The position numbers and the translations under genes are program-made. The notes under the pieces were generated by a model. It was not told where the DNA came from, did not search any database, and saw only the letters and a list, made by a program, of their open reading frames with translations. This document shows positions 52,341-63,234 of a DNA stretch of 64,000 nucleotides, in pieces. Position 1 is the stretch's first letter, and each line of letters opens with the position of its first letter. The DNA is from Lacticaseibacillus hulanensis (lineage in GTDB: Bacteria; Bacillota; Bacilli; Lactobacillales; Lactobacillaceae), in contig NZ_RRYD01000004.1 in NCBI RefSeq assembly GCF_004010095.1, positions 1-64,000 on the forward strand, in the 5' to 3' direction.

Positions 52341-53693
52341 TTATCCGTTGTGCCGCCAAGCAGGATCGGTCAGGATACGTGCCGTTGCCAGTCCGAGCGG
52401 AAGTGCGACCACCATGAGGGCGGCTTTGATTAGCCAAGAACCGCCAACGTTGAAGTTGTTGAGCCCCAGATTGAACACGGCGCGGTACATGTACAGACCG
52501 GGAACCATGATGACGATGCTCGGAACAGTGAGCGAAATCCGCGGGAAGGCGAGCTTTTTGCTGAACCATGACGCGCCCAGACCGGCAACCAGTGCGCCCA
52601 CGAACGCTGCCGCCGCAGCTGGGGTACTGAAGTCGGCTAGTTCCAAGCGGACCGTGTTGGCCACGGCACCGACCATCCCGGCCGCTGCCGCCATTTTGTA
52701 TGGACTATTGAACATTAGCGAAAAGCCGAACACACCGACAAAACTTGCGATGAGCCGCAATACTAGGTTGAGCCACCGGTTTAATCCTAGTGGCACGAAG
52801 TCTTGTGGGGAAAAATGGACGACCATTGCGACAATCCAACCAGTTAAGGTAGCAATCACAATCACTGTGATGGCAAAGGTTGCCCGTTCGAGCCCGGATC
52901 GCATGTCAGACTTGACGATGTCCAGCCCACTTGTGATGAACGGGAATCCGGGGATAACGAACAGCATTGCCCCGATGTAGCCGGCCTCGTGCACCGGCGC
53001 AACGCTGCCCAGCATGACCATGATGTGGAATAGCAGTGAGTAACCCAGACAGGAGAGGGCGACACTCACGGCGGTTGCGGCCATCATGGTGGTGTGGTGC
53101 GCGCCCATGATGCGGCGGGAGTATTGACCAATGCCGGCGCCGAAGAATGCGCAAATCATCTCGATGGGACCGCCGCCGAGCAGGAAAACGAAGGCGCCAC
53201 ACGCGAATGCGGATGCCAGCCCCGAAATCACTGGGGTGTAATTGCCCGGCTTGTGCTCAATTTTGTCGAGCTCGTTGTGAATTTCGTGCGGCGTCATCGT
53301 CAAGCAATTATCCTGAAAATTCCGGACGAAGCGAACGATTTCGGTGAGCTTGTCGGTGTTCACGCCGCTGCTGGGCAGGGCCAGAGTCTGGGTGTAGTGG
53401 TGGCCGTGCTGGAAGCAAGAGTATTCGATGGTGGTCAGCCCAACGTCGGCCGCGCAGGTCATGTTCAGGGGCCGGGCGATTTGGTTCATCGCCTCGCGCA
53501 CCCGCCACGCCCCGGTGCCACAGCTGAGCATGATGAGCCCAACGCGCCCAACCAAGGTGGCACGCTCGCTCAGACTGGTTTCAGTGATGGGCTTGTCAGC
53601 GTTTTGAACAAAATTGTGCCAGTGGATAGTCATGTGGTGCTTGGCCGATGGGGTCAAGTGAATGTGGTTTTTGCGTAACTCTTCTTCGTCCAT
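52341..53693 (-). CDS. ThrE/YjjP-type amino acid exporter
   Basis: 450-residue fusion of the two ThrE parts: an N-terminal soluble plus five-helix DUF1212 domain (ERATLVGRVGLIMLSCGTGAWRVREAMNQIA; GGGPIEMICAFFGAGIGQYSRR) and a second five-helix DUF3815 domain (AAAAFVGALVAGLGASWFS, FPRISLTVPSIVIMVPGLYMYRA). Such carriers export threonine, serine or small dicarboxylates. The ATG at 53693 follows CGAGGAGA. Its stop codon is next to repeat copy 3, and no ordinary terminator is seen there. Confidence 0.9.
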   Translation of the reverse strand: MDEEELRKNHIHLTPSAKHHMTIHWHNFVQNADKPITETSLSERATLVGRVGLIMLSCGTGAWRVREAMNQIARPLNMTCAADVGLTTIEYSCFQHGHHYTQTLALPSSGVNTDKLTEIVRFVRNFQDNCLTMTPHEIHNELDKIEHKPGNYTPVISGLASAFACGAFVFLLGGGPIEMICAFFGAGIGQYSRRIMGAHHTTMMAATAVSVALSCLGYSLLFHIMVMLGSVAPVHEAGYIGAMLFVIPGFPFITSGLDIVKSDMRSGLERATFAITVIVIATLTGWIVAMVVHFSPQDFVPLGLNRWLNLVLRLIASFVGVFGFSLMFNSPYKMAAAAGMVGAVANTVRLELADFSTPAAAAAFVGALVAGLGASWFSKKLAFPRISLTVPSIVIMVPGLYMYRAVFNLGLNNFNVGGSWLIKAALMVVALPLGLATARILTDPAWRHNG

Positions 53694-54004
53694 CTTTTCT
53701 CCTCGGGTAATCAGGGCAGATGACTGAAAATAGTCACCTTGCCGTGCTTTAATGTCCGCTTTGATTAGTGTTTTCTACCTAAATAAGTTACGCCTTGTTC
53801 GCATGATTTTCAATCTTTGCCCGGGATGAGAATAACGATTGCTCCGGGATTCACGCTTAAACTGTGAAACAAATTTTCACCATTTGTGATTAAGCCATGA
53901 TAGTTTGCGGAAAACATTTGACAATGTGTCGGACCGACGTATAATGATACATGTCGTTACGACACGTCGGCATTGGCAGACGTGCAGTTTAGGCAGAGGG
54001 ATGG
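53694..54004. promoter_or_regulatory. Divergent region thrE / padR with operator
   Basis: On the padR side: TTGACA (53918-53923), 16-bp spacer, TATAAT (53940-53945). Two perfect palindromes flank the -10 box: GTCGG-A-CCGAC (53928-53938) in the spacer and TGTCGT-T-ACGACA (53952-53964) just after it. Both suit repressor binding, most simply PadR acting on its own operon. The thrE promoter was not located. Confidence 0.7.
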
Positions 54005-54586
54005 GTGAATCACGTGTACGATTTATTAATTCTTGGTGCGCTGATGGTGCATGATCGCACGGGGTACAAGTTGCGCTTAATTCTGGAGGGAAATCTGGAA
54101 CCGCGGCGCAAATTTTCGAATGGGGTGCTTTACCCACTGCTCCACAAGCTGCAAGCGGCCGGCTACATCGAGCTAAGCCAAATTGTGGTTAACGGTCGGG
54201 AACAAAAGCTCGCGCACATCACGCCAGCGGGCCGTCAATACTTTGACCAGTTAATGCACACGCCCATTGCAATGGACGCCAAGCGCGAATCCACATTTAT
54301 GTTCAAGTTTCGCGCACTCGGCCGGGAAAACGTTGGCTTTCAGCGCGAAACCATTAACGCCTACATTGAGGCGGTTAATGCCGACTGCGTGGTGTACAAG
54401 TGGGTGCTCGTCCATTTGCACGAAGTGGGCGGGCGGCCTGAACGTAAACCCGACGCCGGGTGGACGGTGCGGACGCTGCAGCTGCAGCTGGCCATCGCGC
54501 AAGCTAAGCTCGATTGGGCGCAAACGCAGCTAGACGCGCTGGCCGGCAAGGCGGACACGGATAGCTGGACCGCGATGCCGGAGTGA
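54005..54586 (+). CDS. PadR family regulator of the efflux gene
   Basis: 193 residues: PadR winged helix (YDLLILGALMVHDRTGYKLRLIL, FSNGVLYPLLHKLQAAGYIEL, AHITPAGRQYFDQLM) and the helical Vir-type C-terminal dimerisation arm. A GTG at 54005 is taken as start, after GAGGG. The multidrug transporter gene follows on the same strand, and its own promoter carries two palindromes, so it is the probable drug-responsive repressor of this pair. Confidence 0.88.
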   Translation: MNHVYDLLILGALMVHDRTGYKLRLILEGNLEPRRKFSNGVLYPLLHKLQAAGYIELSQIVVNGREQKLAHITPAGRQYFDQLMHTPIAMDAKRESTFMFKFRALGRENVGFQRETINAYIEAVNADCVVYKWVLVHLHEVGGRPERKPDAGWTVRTLQLQLAIAQAKLDWAQTQLDALAGKADTDSWTAMPE

Positions 54587-54680
54587 TTGGCGCCGGATTT
54601 ATTTAGCCGCCTTTATCTATTAATTGCAATTTATACGCCCGGCCGCTGATTGGCGGTGCGGGCAAATAGGAGAAATTATC

Positions 54681-56234
54681 ATGGAAAAGAGTTACCGCAA
54701 GTGGATTGCCCTGGCAGCCATGTCGCTCGGGACGTTCATGGGTCTACTTGATGTCACCGTTGTGAACGTGGCATTGCCAACCATGGCGGACCACTTTAAT
54801 GAAACGTTCACCAACCTGCAGTGGGTGCTGAATATTTACACCCTTGTGCTCGCGGTGAGCCTGCTCATTGTCTCCAAGATGGGGGACATGTTTGGCCGCA
54901 AAAAGATTTTCGTTGCCTCCATCGTCTTATTCGTCGTTGCCTCGGCGATTAACGGGATGGCACCGAATCTGCTAATCCTGAACATTGGGCGTGCAGTGCA
55001 AGCCATCGGGGGCGCCGGGATGAACTCGCTCGCCATGGCGCTTGTTGCGTCCAACTTCAGCGGCAAGCAGCGCGGCGTGGCCCTCGGCATCTTGGGTTCC
55101 GTCATCGGGATGTCGACCGCGTCCGGCCCACTGATTGGTGGTTACCTTGTTGGGCAATTCGGCTGGGCGTCTATTTTCTACGTCAACGTTCCCGTTGGTA
55201 TCATCACGGTGCTGCTGGCGGTGATCTTTGTTAAGGAAACACCCAGCTACGGCGCCAACACCCGCATTGATTTTGCGGGAATGCTGCTGTCAGCGGCGAC
55301 TTTGTTCAGTCTGATTTACGGCCTGATCGAAAAGGAAGGGCACACGACCTGGGCCTGGACCGACGTGCGCGTTGCGGGCTGGTTGGGTGCCGCAGTTGTA
55401 CTGTTTGCTATCTTCATTGTGGTTGAACGGACCGTGAAGGACCCAATGATTGATTTGCAGATGTTCAAGAGCGTGCACTTCATCGGGACAATCATCGTCG
55501 CGCTGGCGCTGGGGGTGGCGGTATACTCCTTCAACGCCTTTCTCACGGTGCTGATGCAAAACTACATTGGTTACTCAGCACTGCAAACCGGTGTGCGGCA
55601 ATTGACCATCAGCATTTGGTCCCTGATTTTGGGCCCGGTCACCGGTATTTTGGGTGCGCGCTTCAGTAAGCGCAAGATGATTGGCTTCAGTCTGTTCTTG
55701 GGCGGAATTGGTTTTCTGCTCATGATGAACGCGATGACGTTGCACCTGAGCTTTAGCAACATGTGGCCGGCCATGATCCTGATGGGGATTACCAACGGGA
55801 TGGTGAATCCGCTACTCAACACTGCCGGGATGGAAGGCGTTGCGCCACAGGAAATGGGGATGGCATCCGGCCTCATCAACGTGTTCCGTCAAATCGGGAC
55901 GACGGTCGGGATTGTTGGCCTCGGCCTGATTCAAGACCACCGCTACGACGCGTACCTGAACGCGCATTTGGGCAAGATTGCGGCGATGCCAGCAGAAGCA
56001 GCCAGTGCGCTGAAGAAGGTACTCATTGATGCCGGACCGTTTGCCGGCCATGGGGTTGCCTTTTCCAGTCGGATTGGCAAGATGCCATTTGCCCACGACT
56101 TCCAGAACGTGGTGCTTGGGGCGTACGGCGATTCGATGAAGGGGATTACGCTTACCGCCGCTATGGTCCTCTTTGTCGCCGGAGCAAGTGCGCTGCTGTT
56201 CATGCGCGACCACCGCGGCAGTCGTGATGAATAA
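54681..56234 (+). CDS. DHA2 family (EmrB/QacA) drug exporter
   Basis: 517-residue, 14-helix H+ antiporter. Motif D1 at helix 1 (LGTFMGLLDVTVVNVALPTM), motif A (SKMGDMFGRKKIF) and motif C (GSVIGMSTASGPLIGGYL) are intact. The ATG at 54681 follows AGGAG. Lies 94 bp after the PadR gene and is likely co-regulated with it. The substrate is unknown, probably lipophilic or cationic compounds. Confidence 0.92.
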   Translation: MEKSYRKWIALAAMSLGTFMGLLDVTVVNVALPTMADHFNETFTNLQWVLNIYTLVLAVSLLIVSKMGDMFGRKKIFVASIVLFVVASAINGMAPNLLILNIGRAVQAIGGAGMNSLAMALVASNFSGKQRGVALGILGSVIGMSTASGPLIGGYLVGQFGWASIFYVNVPVGIITVLLAVIFVKETPSYGANTRIDFAGMLLSAATLFSLIYGLIEKEGHTTWAWTDVRVAGWLGAAVVLFAIFIVVERTVKDPMIDLQMFKSVHFIGTIIVALALGVAVYSFNAFLTVLMQNYIGYSALQTGVRQLTISIWSLILGPVTGILGARFSKRKMIGFSLFLGGIGFLLMMNAMTLHLSFSNMWPAMILMGITNGMVNPLLNTAGMEGVAPQEMGMASGLINVFRQIGTTVGIVGLGLIQDHRYDAYLNAHLGKIAAMPAEAASALKKVLIDAGPFAGHGVAFSSRIGKMPFAHDFQNVVLGAYGDSMKGITLTAAMVLFVAGASALLFMRDHRGSRDE

Positions 56235-56306
56235 AAATGACCCGCGTAAAATTGCTTAGCGCGGAGTTAAAATTCGGTCTGAATAAAAGGCACTAAAATA
56301 GATTCT

Positions 56307-58450
<2,144 letters not shown>

Positions 58451-58500
58451 TTAATAGGGGGCAGTAACTGGCAGTTTGACCAGGTGCTGCCCCCTATTAA
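58451..58500 (+). other. Intercistronic 14-bp hairpin without T run
   Basis: TTAATAGGGGGCAG (58451-58464) is perfectly complementary to 58487-58500, with CTGG/CCAG inside the loop. No T run follows, so it may protect or process the mRNA between metG and tatD rather than end it. Confidence 0.6.
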
Positions 58501-58556
58501 GCTGAATGGGCAGTGCCCCGTTTTGCCGCAGTGAGCGCCACGAAAGGATACAAGCA

Positions 58557-59336
58557 ATGAAGATTTTTGATTCGCACACGCACCTGAATGATGAGCCATA
58601 CGCGGGCAAGGAGGCAGATTACGTGCGTCATGCCGCCGACTTGGGCGTGCTGAAGATGGCAATTGTTGGCTCGGATTACAACCTGAACGCGGGGGCAATG
58701 CGCCTGGCCCACGACTTTGCTAATCTGTATGCGATTGTGGGCTGGCACCCGGAATCGGCCAAGGACTACACGCCGGAAGCGGAGAAGCTTCTGCTGGAGC
58801 AGCTGGCGGATCAAAAGACGGTGGCACTTGGTGAAATCGGGCTGGATTACCACTGGGACACCTCACCCCGTGACGTGCAGCGCAAGGTGTTCGCGCGGCA
58901 ACTGGAGATTGCCGCCGACTTGCACATCCCGGTGTCCATTCACTCACGCGATGCCTTTGAAGATACCTACAAGATTTTGCAGGCCAGCAAAATTCGTGAT
59001 TTTGGTGGCATCATGCACAGCTTCACCGGGGATGCGAAGTGGGCGCGCAAGTTCCTGGATCTTGGCATGTACGTGTCCTACTCGGGTATTGTCAGCTTCA
59101 AAAATGCACCCGAGGAACACGAATCGGTGGCTGTGATTCCGTCTGACCGCCTGCTGGTGGAAACGGACGCGCCGTACCTGACGCCAGAGCCATACCGCGG
59201 TCGGCCAAACGAGCCCGGATACACGCACTATGTGGTGGATGCAGTGGCCAAATTCCGTGGGGAGACGCCGGAGCACGTTGCGGCTTTGACCTGGGCGAAT
59301 GCGCATCGCATCTTCGGGCTTAGCGAGGAAGATTAA
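58557..59336 (+). CDS. tatD: TatD family metal-dependent nuclease
   Basis: 259-residue TIM-barrel hydrolase (YabD type) with deoxyribonuclease activity in known members. Metal ligands: DSHTHLND, GEIGLDYHW, VSIHSRDA and ETDAPYLTP. The ATG at 58557 follows GAAAGGA. Its stop overlaps the rnmV start (TAATG), so they are translated together. Confidence 0.94.
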   Translation: MKIFDSHTHLNDEPYAGKEADYVRHAADLGVLKMAIVGSDYNLNAGAMRLAHDFANLYAIVGWHPESAKDYTPEAEKLLLEQLADQKTVALGEIGLDYHWDTSPRDVQRKVFARQLEIAADLHIPVSIHSRDAFEDTYKILQASKIRDFGGIMHSFTGDAKWARKFLDLGMYVSYSGIVSFKNAPEEHESVAVIPSDRLLVETDAPYLTPEPYRGRPNEPGYTHYVVDAVAKFRGETPEHVAALTWANAHRIFGLSEED

Positions 59337-59920
59337 TGACGGCATTCAAACAAATCATCGTGGTTGAAGGCCGGGATGACACCAAGCGTTTACGCTTAGC
59401 CCTCGGGGACGTGGACACCATCGAAACTGGTGGAAGTGCCATTAACGCGGCGACCTTGCGCAAGATTGCGCTGGCACAAAAGCGGCGGGGCGTGATTGTA
59501 CTGACGGACCCCGATTTCCAGGGGCAACGCATCCGCAACATCATCCGTCAGGCGGTGCCGGAAGCGCAGCACGCGTTTTTGCCGCGTAAGCTAGCGGTGC
59601 CGGATCGTAGCGGCGGGTCCCTTGGGGTTGAACACGCGGACGCGGAAGCTTTGCGTGCCGCTTTGGCACAGGTGGCCACGCCGGAAAAGGACGCCCCGGT
59701 GCTGATAACCCAAAGTGACTTAATGGTCGCCGGGTTAGTCGGCGGCGCTGCGGCAAAGAAGCGGCGAGAACTGCTCGGCGATGTGCTGGGGATTGGGTAT
59801 GCGAACGGCAAACAGTTGCTGCGCCGACTGCAGGAATTTCGCGTGGCACCAGCTGATTTTGCGGCGGCACTCCGGATGATTGATGCTGAGGCCGGCAATA
59901 AACCGGATGGCAACGAATGA
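59336..59920 (+). CDS. rnmV: Ribonuclease M5
   Basis: 194-residue Toprim nuclease that matures 5S rRNA. Toprim residues: IIVVEGRDDTKRL (Glu) and VLTDPDFQGQRIR (DxD). The C-terminal half (LLGDVLGIGYANGKQLLRRLQEF) is the helical part of this family. Its start overlaps the tatD stop by one base. Confidence 0.94.
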   Translation: MTAFKQIIVVEGRDDTKRLRLALGDVDTIETGGSAINAATLRKIALAQKRRGVIVLTDPDFQGQRIRNIIRQAVPEAQHAFLPRKLAVPDRSGGSLGVEHADAEALRAALAQVATPEKDAPVLITQSDLMVAGLVGGAAAKKRRELLGDVLGIGYANGKQLLRRLQEFRVAPADFAAALRMIDAEAGNKPDGNE

Positions 59921-59941
59921 CAAACACAAAGGATAATATCA

Positions 59942-60832
59942 ATGACTAACAATTTACCTCCAATTGCTTCGCCTGCCCGCACACGGGCCATCATGGAAGA
60001 GTTTGGCTTCCACACGAAGAAACACCTAGGCCAGAACTTCTTGACCAACACGGACGTCCTGAAGCGGATTGTCGCGGCCGGTGACGTTACTGATGCGGAT
60101 GATGTCATCGAAATTGGCCCCGGGATTGGTTCGCTCACCGAATTCCTGGCCGCAAGCGCGCACCAGGTCTTGGCGCTTGAAATCGATGCGGCACTGCTGC
60201 CCGTGCTGGCCCAAACGATGGCGCCTTACCCCAACGTTGCGGTGGAGAACCAGGACGTTTTGAAGGCTGATCTGCCTGCGTTGATTGCCAAGCATTTTGA
60301 CGGCAAACACGCAATCAAGGTGGTCGCCAACCTGCCGTACTACATCACCACGCCCATTTTGATGCACCTGCTTGGCACCGACGTGAACATCGCCGGCATT
60401 ACCGTTATGATGCAAAAGGAAGTGGCGAGCCGCCTCACCGCAGAGCCCAGCAGCAAGGATTACGGTAGTCTGTCCATCGCCGTCCAAAACGTGGCGGAGG
60501 TTGAGGTTGCGTTCACGGTTAACCGCAATTCCTTCGTGCCGGCGCCAAACGTCGATTCCTCAATTGTTGTCCTCCACATGCGCGACGTACCCCTAGCGCA
60601 GATTGATGACCAGGCCGGGTTTGACAAGCTGGTTAAGGGCGCGTTTGCGGCGCGCCGGAAGACCATCTGGAACAACCTGGTGCACCTTTACGGCAAGACC
60701 GGTGACGCCAAGGACAAGATCAAAGCGGCACTGGAAGAAACCGAGGTCGACCCCCAAGCACGGGCGGAACAATTAAGCATTAAAAAGTTCGCAGAATTAC
60801 AGCAAAATTTGCATAAAAATGGTTTAGCATAA
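59942..60832 (+). CDS. ksgA: 16S rRNA (adenine1518-N6/1519-N6)-dimethyltransferase
   Basis: 296-residue methyltransferase modifying the 3' end of 16S rRNA (RsmA). SAM-binding EIGPGIGSLTEFLAA and the catalytic NLPYYITTPIL are clear; N-terminal FHTKKHLGQNFLTN is the family start. AAAGGA precedes the ATG. Loss of this enzyme gives kasugamycin resistance in other bacteria. Follows rnmV as is usual in Firmicutes. Confidence 0.96.
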   Translation: MTNNLPPIASPARTRAIMEEFGFHTKKHLGQNFLTNTDVLKRIVAAGDVTDADDVIEIGPGIGSLTEFLAASAHQVLALEIDAALLPVLAQTMAPYPNVAVENQDVLKADLPALIAKHFDGKHAIKVVANLPYYITTPILMHLLGTDVNIAGITVMMQKEVASRLTAEPSSKDYGSLSIAVQNVAEVEVAFTVNRNSFVPAPNVDSSIVVLHMRDVPLAQIDDQAGFDKLVKGAFAARRKTIWNNLVHLYGKTGDAKDKIKAALEETEVDPQARAEQLSIKKFAELQQNLHKNGLA

Positions 60833-60844
60833 TCACCAAAAGTA

Positions 60845-60882
60845 CGTCTGAATGCGTTTTCTTTCGCAATCAGACGCGTTTA
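60845..60882 (+). terminator. Probable terminator after ksgA
   Basis: CGTCTGA..GCG/CGC..TCAGACG stem; the following T content is modest (CGTTTATG). Confidence 0.55.
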
Positions 60883-60886
60883 TGTA

Positions 60887-60915
60887 TTGTCGAGCTTGGG
60901 TCATCGTGGTATAAT
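60887..60915 (+). promoter_or_regulatory. Promoter of veg
   Basis: TTGTCG (60887-60892), 17-bp spacer, TATAAT (60910-60915) with TG one base before it. Fits the strong constitutive veg promoter of relatives. Confidence 0.8.
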
Positions 60916-60966
60916 TGCAATTTTTGCCCGAAAGTGATAAAATGTTGATATAAAGGGGTGAAGTGG

Positions 60967-61221
60967 ATGCCAACTACATTAGCAAGTATCAAGCATAAAC
61001 TCGATGACAAAATCGGGGAGAAGATTATGGTCGTAGCACAAGCTGGCCGTAAGAAAGTCACCCGGCGTCGGGGCGTTTTGCGCGAAACGTTCCCAGCCAT
61101 TTTCGTTGTTGACCTAGATCAGGAAGAGAACGCATTTGAACGGGTTTCCTACAGTTACGCGGATTTACTCACCAAGTCCATTGAAGTGGAGTTTGATGAT
61201 GATGCAGCTCAAGTTTCGTAA
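60967..61221 (+). CDS. veg: Veg family protein
   Basis: 84-residue small protein: LASIKHKLDDKIGEKIMVVAQAGRKKVTRRRGVLRETFPAIFVVDLD. In Bacillus it stimulates biofilm formation and is strongly expressed. The ATG at 60967 lies 8 nt after AAAGGGG. It sits between ksgA and ispE as in other Firmicutes, here with a hydrolase gene inserted after it. Confidence 0.95.
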   Translation: MPTTLASIKHKLDDKIGEKIMVVAQAGRKKVTRRRGVLRETFPAIFVVDLDQEENAFERVSYSYADLLTKSIEVEFDDDAAQVS

Positions 61222-61227
61222 TTGAAG

Positions 61228-61257
61228 CACGTTACCTTTACCGGTGACGTGTTTTTT
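61228..61257 (+). terminator. Terminator after veg
   Basis: CACGT.ACC/GGT.ACGTG stem and six T. Confidence 0.82.
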
Positions 61258-61308
61258 GTATGCTCTTGAGGCAGTTGTTCCAAGATTAGACGTAGGGTGG
61301 TTATGACC

Positions 61309-62028
61309 ATGAAGAAACGGACTAAGGTTTTCGCCGGCATTATAATTGCGGCCTTGATAATGGTTGCTGGCGGCATCGGCTTTCTCAAACATGCTGAATA
61401 TAAGCCCAGCGAAACGGCGCAGCAGGCGGCAAAGACCGCCACCGAAACGAATTATGGGTTGTTGTTTAAGGCAAGCAACCAGACGGGCCCGACCGTCATT
61501 TTTTACCCGGGGGCTTTGGTTGAACCGGCAAGTTACAGCGTTTGGGCCAAGAAGCTTGCCCAAGCGGGGTATCCCGTCGCGATTGTCCGCATGCCGCTTG
61601 ACTTAGCTGTGCTCGGCAGCAACAAAGCCGGCATCGTTCCGGTTGGTAAACGCGGGTACGTCATCGGTGGTCATTCGCTGGGCGGCGTGATGGCCAGCCG
61701 GTACGCAGCTGACCACATTAGTAACAAGCTTCGTGGTGTGTACTTTCTGGCCAGTTACCCGGATGCTAAGGGCAGTTTGGCGAAGACGCAGCTGCCCGTG
61801 CTCAACCTGACCGGCAGTCGAGACGGTGTACTCAACTGGCAGTCGTGGCGCAAGGCGCGGCAGTATCTGTCAGCGGACAGGAAGTATCGGCAGCTGAAAG
61901 GTGGCAACCACGCCGGTTTTGGTAGCTACGGGACACAGAAGGGTGATAATGAAGCAACGGTGACTAACGGACTTCAGCAAGACTGGATTGCAAGACAGTT
62001 GGCCAGCTGGTTGGCCGGGCTGAAGTAA
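61309..62028 (+). CDS. Membrane-anchored alpha/beta hydrolase
   Basis: 239 residues. An N-terminal helix (VFAGIIIAALIMVAGGIGFL) anchors it outside the cell; the rest is an alpha/beta-hydrolase with nucleophile elbow GGHSLGG, acid in LTGSRDGV and His in GGNHAGFGSYG. The oxyanion side reads FYPGALVEPASY. Substrate unknown; such proteins are often called dienelactone-hydrolase-like. ATG 61309 follows AGGGTGG; 61303 and GTG 61297 are alternatives. Confidence 0.87.
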   Translation: MKKRTKVFAGIIIAALIMVAGGIGFLKHAEYKPSETAQQAAKTATETNYGLLFKASNQTGPTVIFYPGALVEPASYSVWAKKLAQAGYPVAIVRMPLDLAVLGSNKAGIVPVGKRGYVIGGHSLGGVMASRYAADHISNKLRGVYFLASYPDAKGSLAKTQLPVLNLTGSRDGVLNWQSWRKARQYLSADRKYRQLKGGNHAGFGSYGTQKGDNEATVTNGLQQDWIARQLASWLAGLK

Positions 62029-62141
62029 TACCGTTTAGCTTAGGTGCGCGGCGGTACGTCGACGCGGTTGATGGTAATTTGCCCCAATCTTGCAGGCTGT
62101 GGTGGCGACCGCTAGTGTTTTGGCGATAAAGCCGTTTTTAT

Positions 62142-62171
62142 TTTGTGCACCACCACTGTTTTGCGTATACT
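62142..62171 (+). promoter_or_regulatory. Promoter of ispE
   Basis: TTGTGC (62142-62147), 18-bp spacer, TATACT (62166-62171). Confidence 0.6.
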
Positions 62172-62201
62172 AGGAATAAATAGAACGACTGGTGGTTGCT
62201 T

Positions 62202-63047
62202 ATGGAAATAAATCAGAAAGCACCGGCCAAAATTAATCTGAGTCTTGATTCGCTATTTCGGCATAGTGACGGTGAACATGAGTGGGAAATGGTGATGACC
62301 AGCGTTGACCTGGCAGATTACGTGCGGATCCGGCCGGCCGCACACATCAGTGTCTCAACCGACAGCGGCTTCTTGCCTGAAGACCCGCGCAACTTGGCGT
62401 ACCAAGCGGCACGGATATTGCAAAAAGAGGCAGGAATTACGGACGGGGCACACATCCACATCGAAAAACATATTCCGGTAGCTGCTGGTCTTGGTGGCGG
62501 CTCATCTGATGCAGCCGCAGTTTTGCGCGGACTCAACGAGTTGTGGAATTTGGGTTACAGTAAAAAACATTTAGCCGAAATTGGGCTACGCGTCGACTCA
62601 GACGTGCCATTTTGCGTGTATTCGGAGACGGCGCTCGTTCGCGGTCGGGGTGAGGTGGTCGAACCACTAGGTGAATTGCCAAGCTTTTGGGTCATTCTGG
62701 CCAAGCCCAAGGTGTCGGTCTCAACGCCAACAATCCTGCGCGCGGTAGATGACACGAACAAGGGGGCGGCCCCAGACACGGAGCGCGTCCTCAGCGGCAT
62801 TGCACACACTGATTTCGAGGAGATGGTGGCAGGCATGGCCAACGTGCTTGAAGCCGTCACGGCCGCACGATACCCCGAAATCACAGCGCTCAAGCAACGG
62901 CTGACAAAATACGGCGCTCAGGTTGCACAAATGAGCGGGAGCGGACCGACCGTTTTCGGTCTCTGCGCCAAGAAGAGCCGCGCCGTTCACGTGTACAACA
63001 GCATGAAGGGTTTTTGCAAGGAAGTGTACCTGGTGCACACCCTGTAG
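62202..63047 (+). CDS. ispE: 4-diphosphocytidyl-2-C-methyl-D-erythritol kinase
   Basis: 281-residue GHMP kinase. Motifs: KAPAKINLSLDS at the start, PVAAGLGGGSSDAAAVLRGLN (ATP loop), and MSGSGPTVFGLC near the end. It belongs to the MEP isoprenoid pathway, yet many lactobacilli make isoprenoids through mevalonate and keep ispE alone, so its current role may differ. The ATG at 62202 follows GGTGG. No other MEP genes are in the window. Confidence 0.94.
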   Translation: MEINQKAPAKINLSLDSLFRHSDGEHEWEMVMTSVDLADYVRIRPAAHISVSTDSGFLPEDPRNLAYQAARILQKEAGITDGAHIHIEKHIPVAAGLGGGSSDAAAVLRGLNELWNLGYSKKHLAEIGLRVDSDVPFCVYSETALVRGRGEVVEPLGELPSFWVILAKPKVSVSTPTILRAVDDTNKGAAPDTERVLSGIAHTDFEEMVAGMANVLEAVTAARYPEITALKQRLTKYGAQVAQMSGSGPTVFGLCAKKSRAVHVYNSMKGFCKEVYLVHTL

Positions 63048-63072
63048 TATGCCTAGCAGATAGATTCGAAGC

Positions 63073-63111
63073 ACCGGTAGCGGCCGTCATTGCGGTAGCG
63101 CCGGTTTTTTT
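63073..63111 (+). terminator. Terminator after ispE
   Basis: ACCGG..GC/GCG.CCGGT stem and seven T. Confidence 0.75.
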
Positions 63112-63234
63112 GTCCACAAATCAAGCTTATTTTCTGTCAGCGGAAAAATTCGGTGGAACTGGGTATACTGGAGGGGTAATCGTCTTTGGTGCGCCCGCTT
63201 CGTGCCGGCGCCTTGAGTAGGAAGAAGAATTGCT

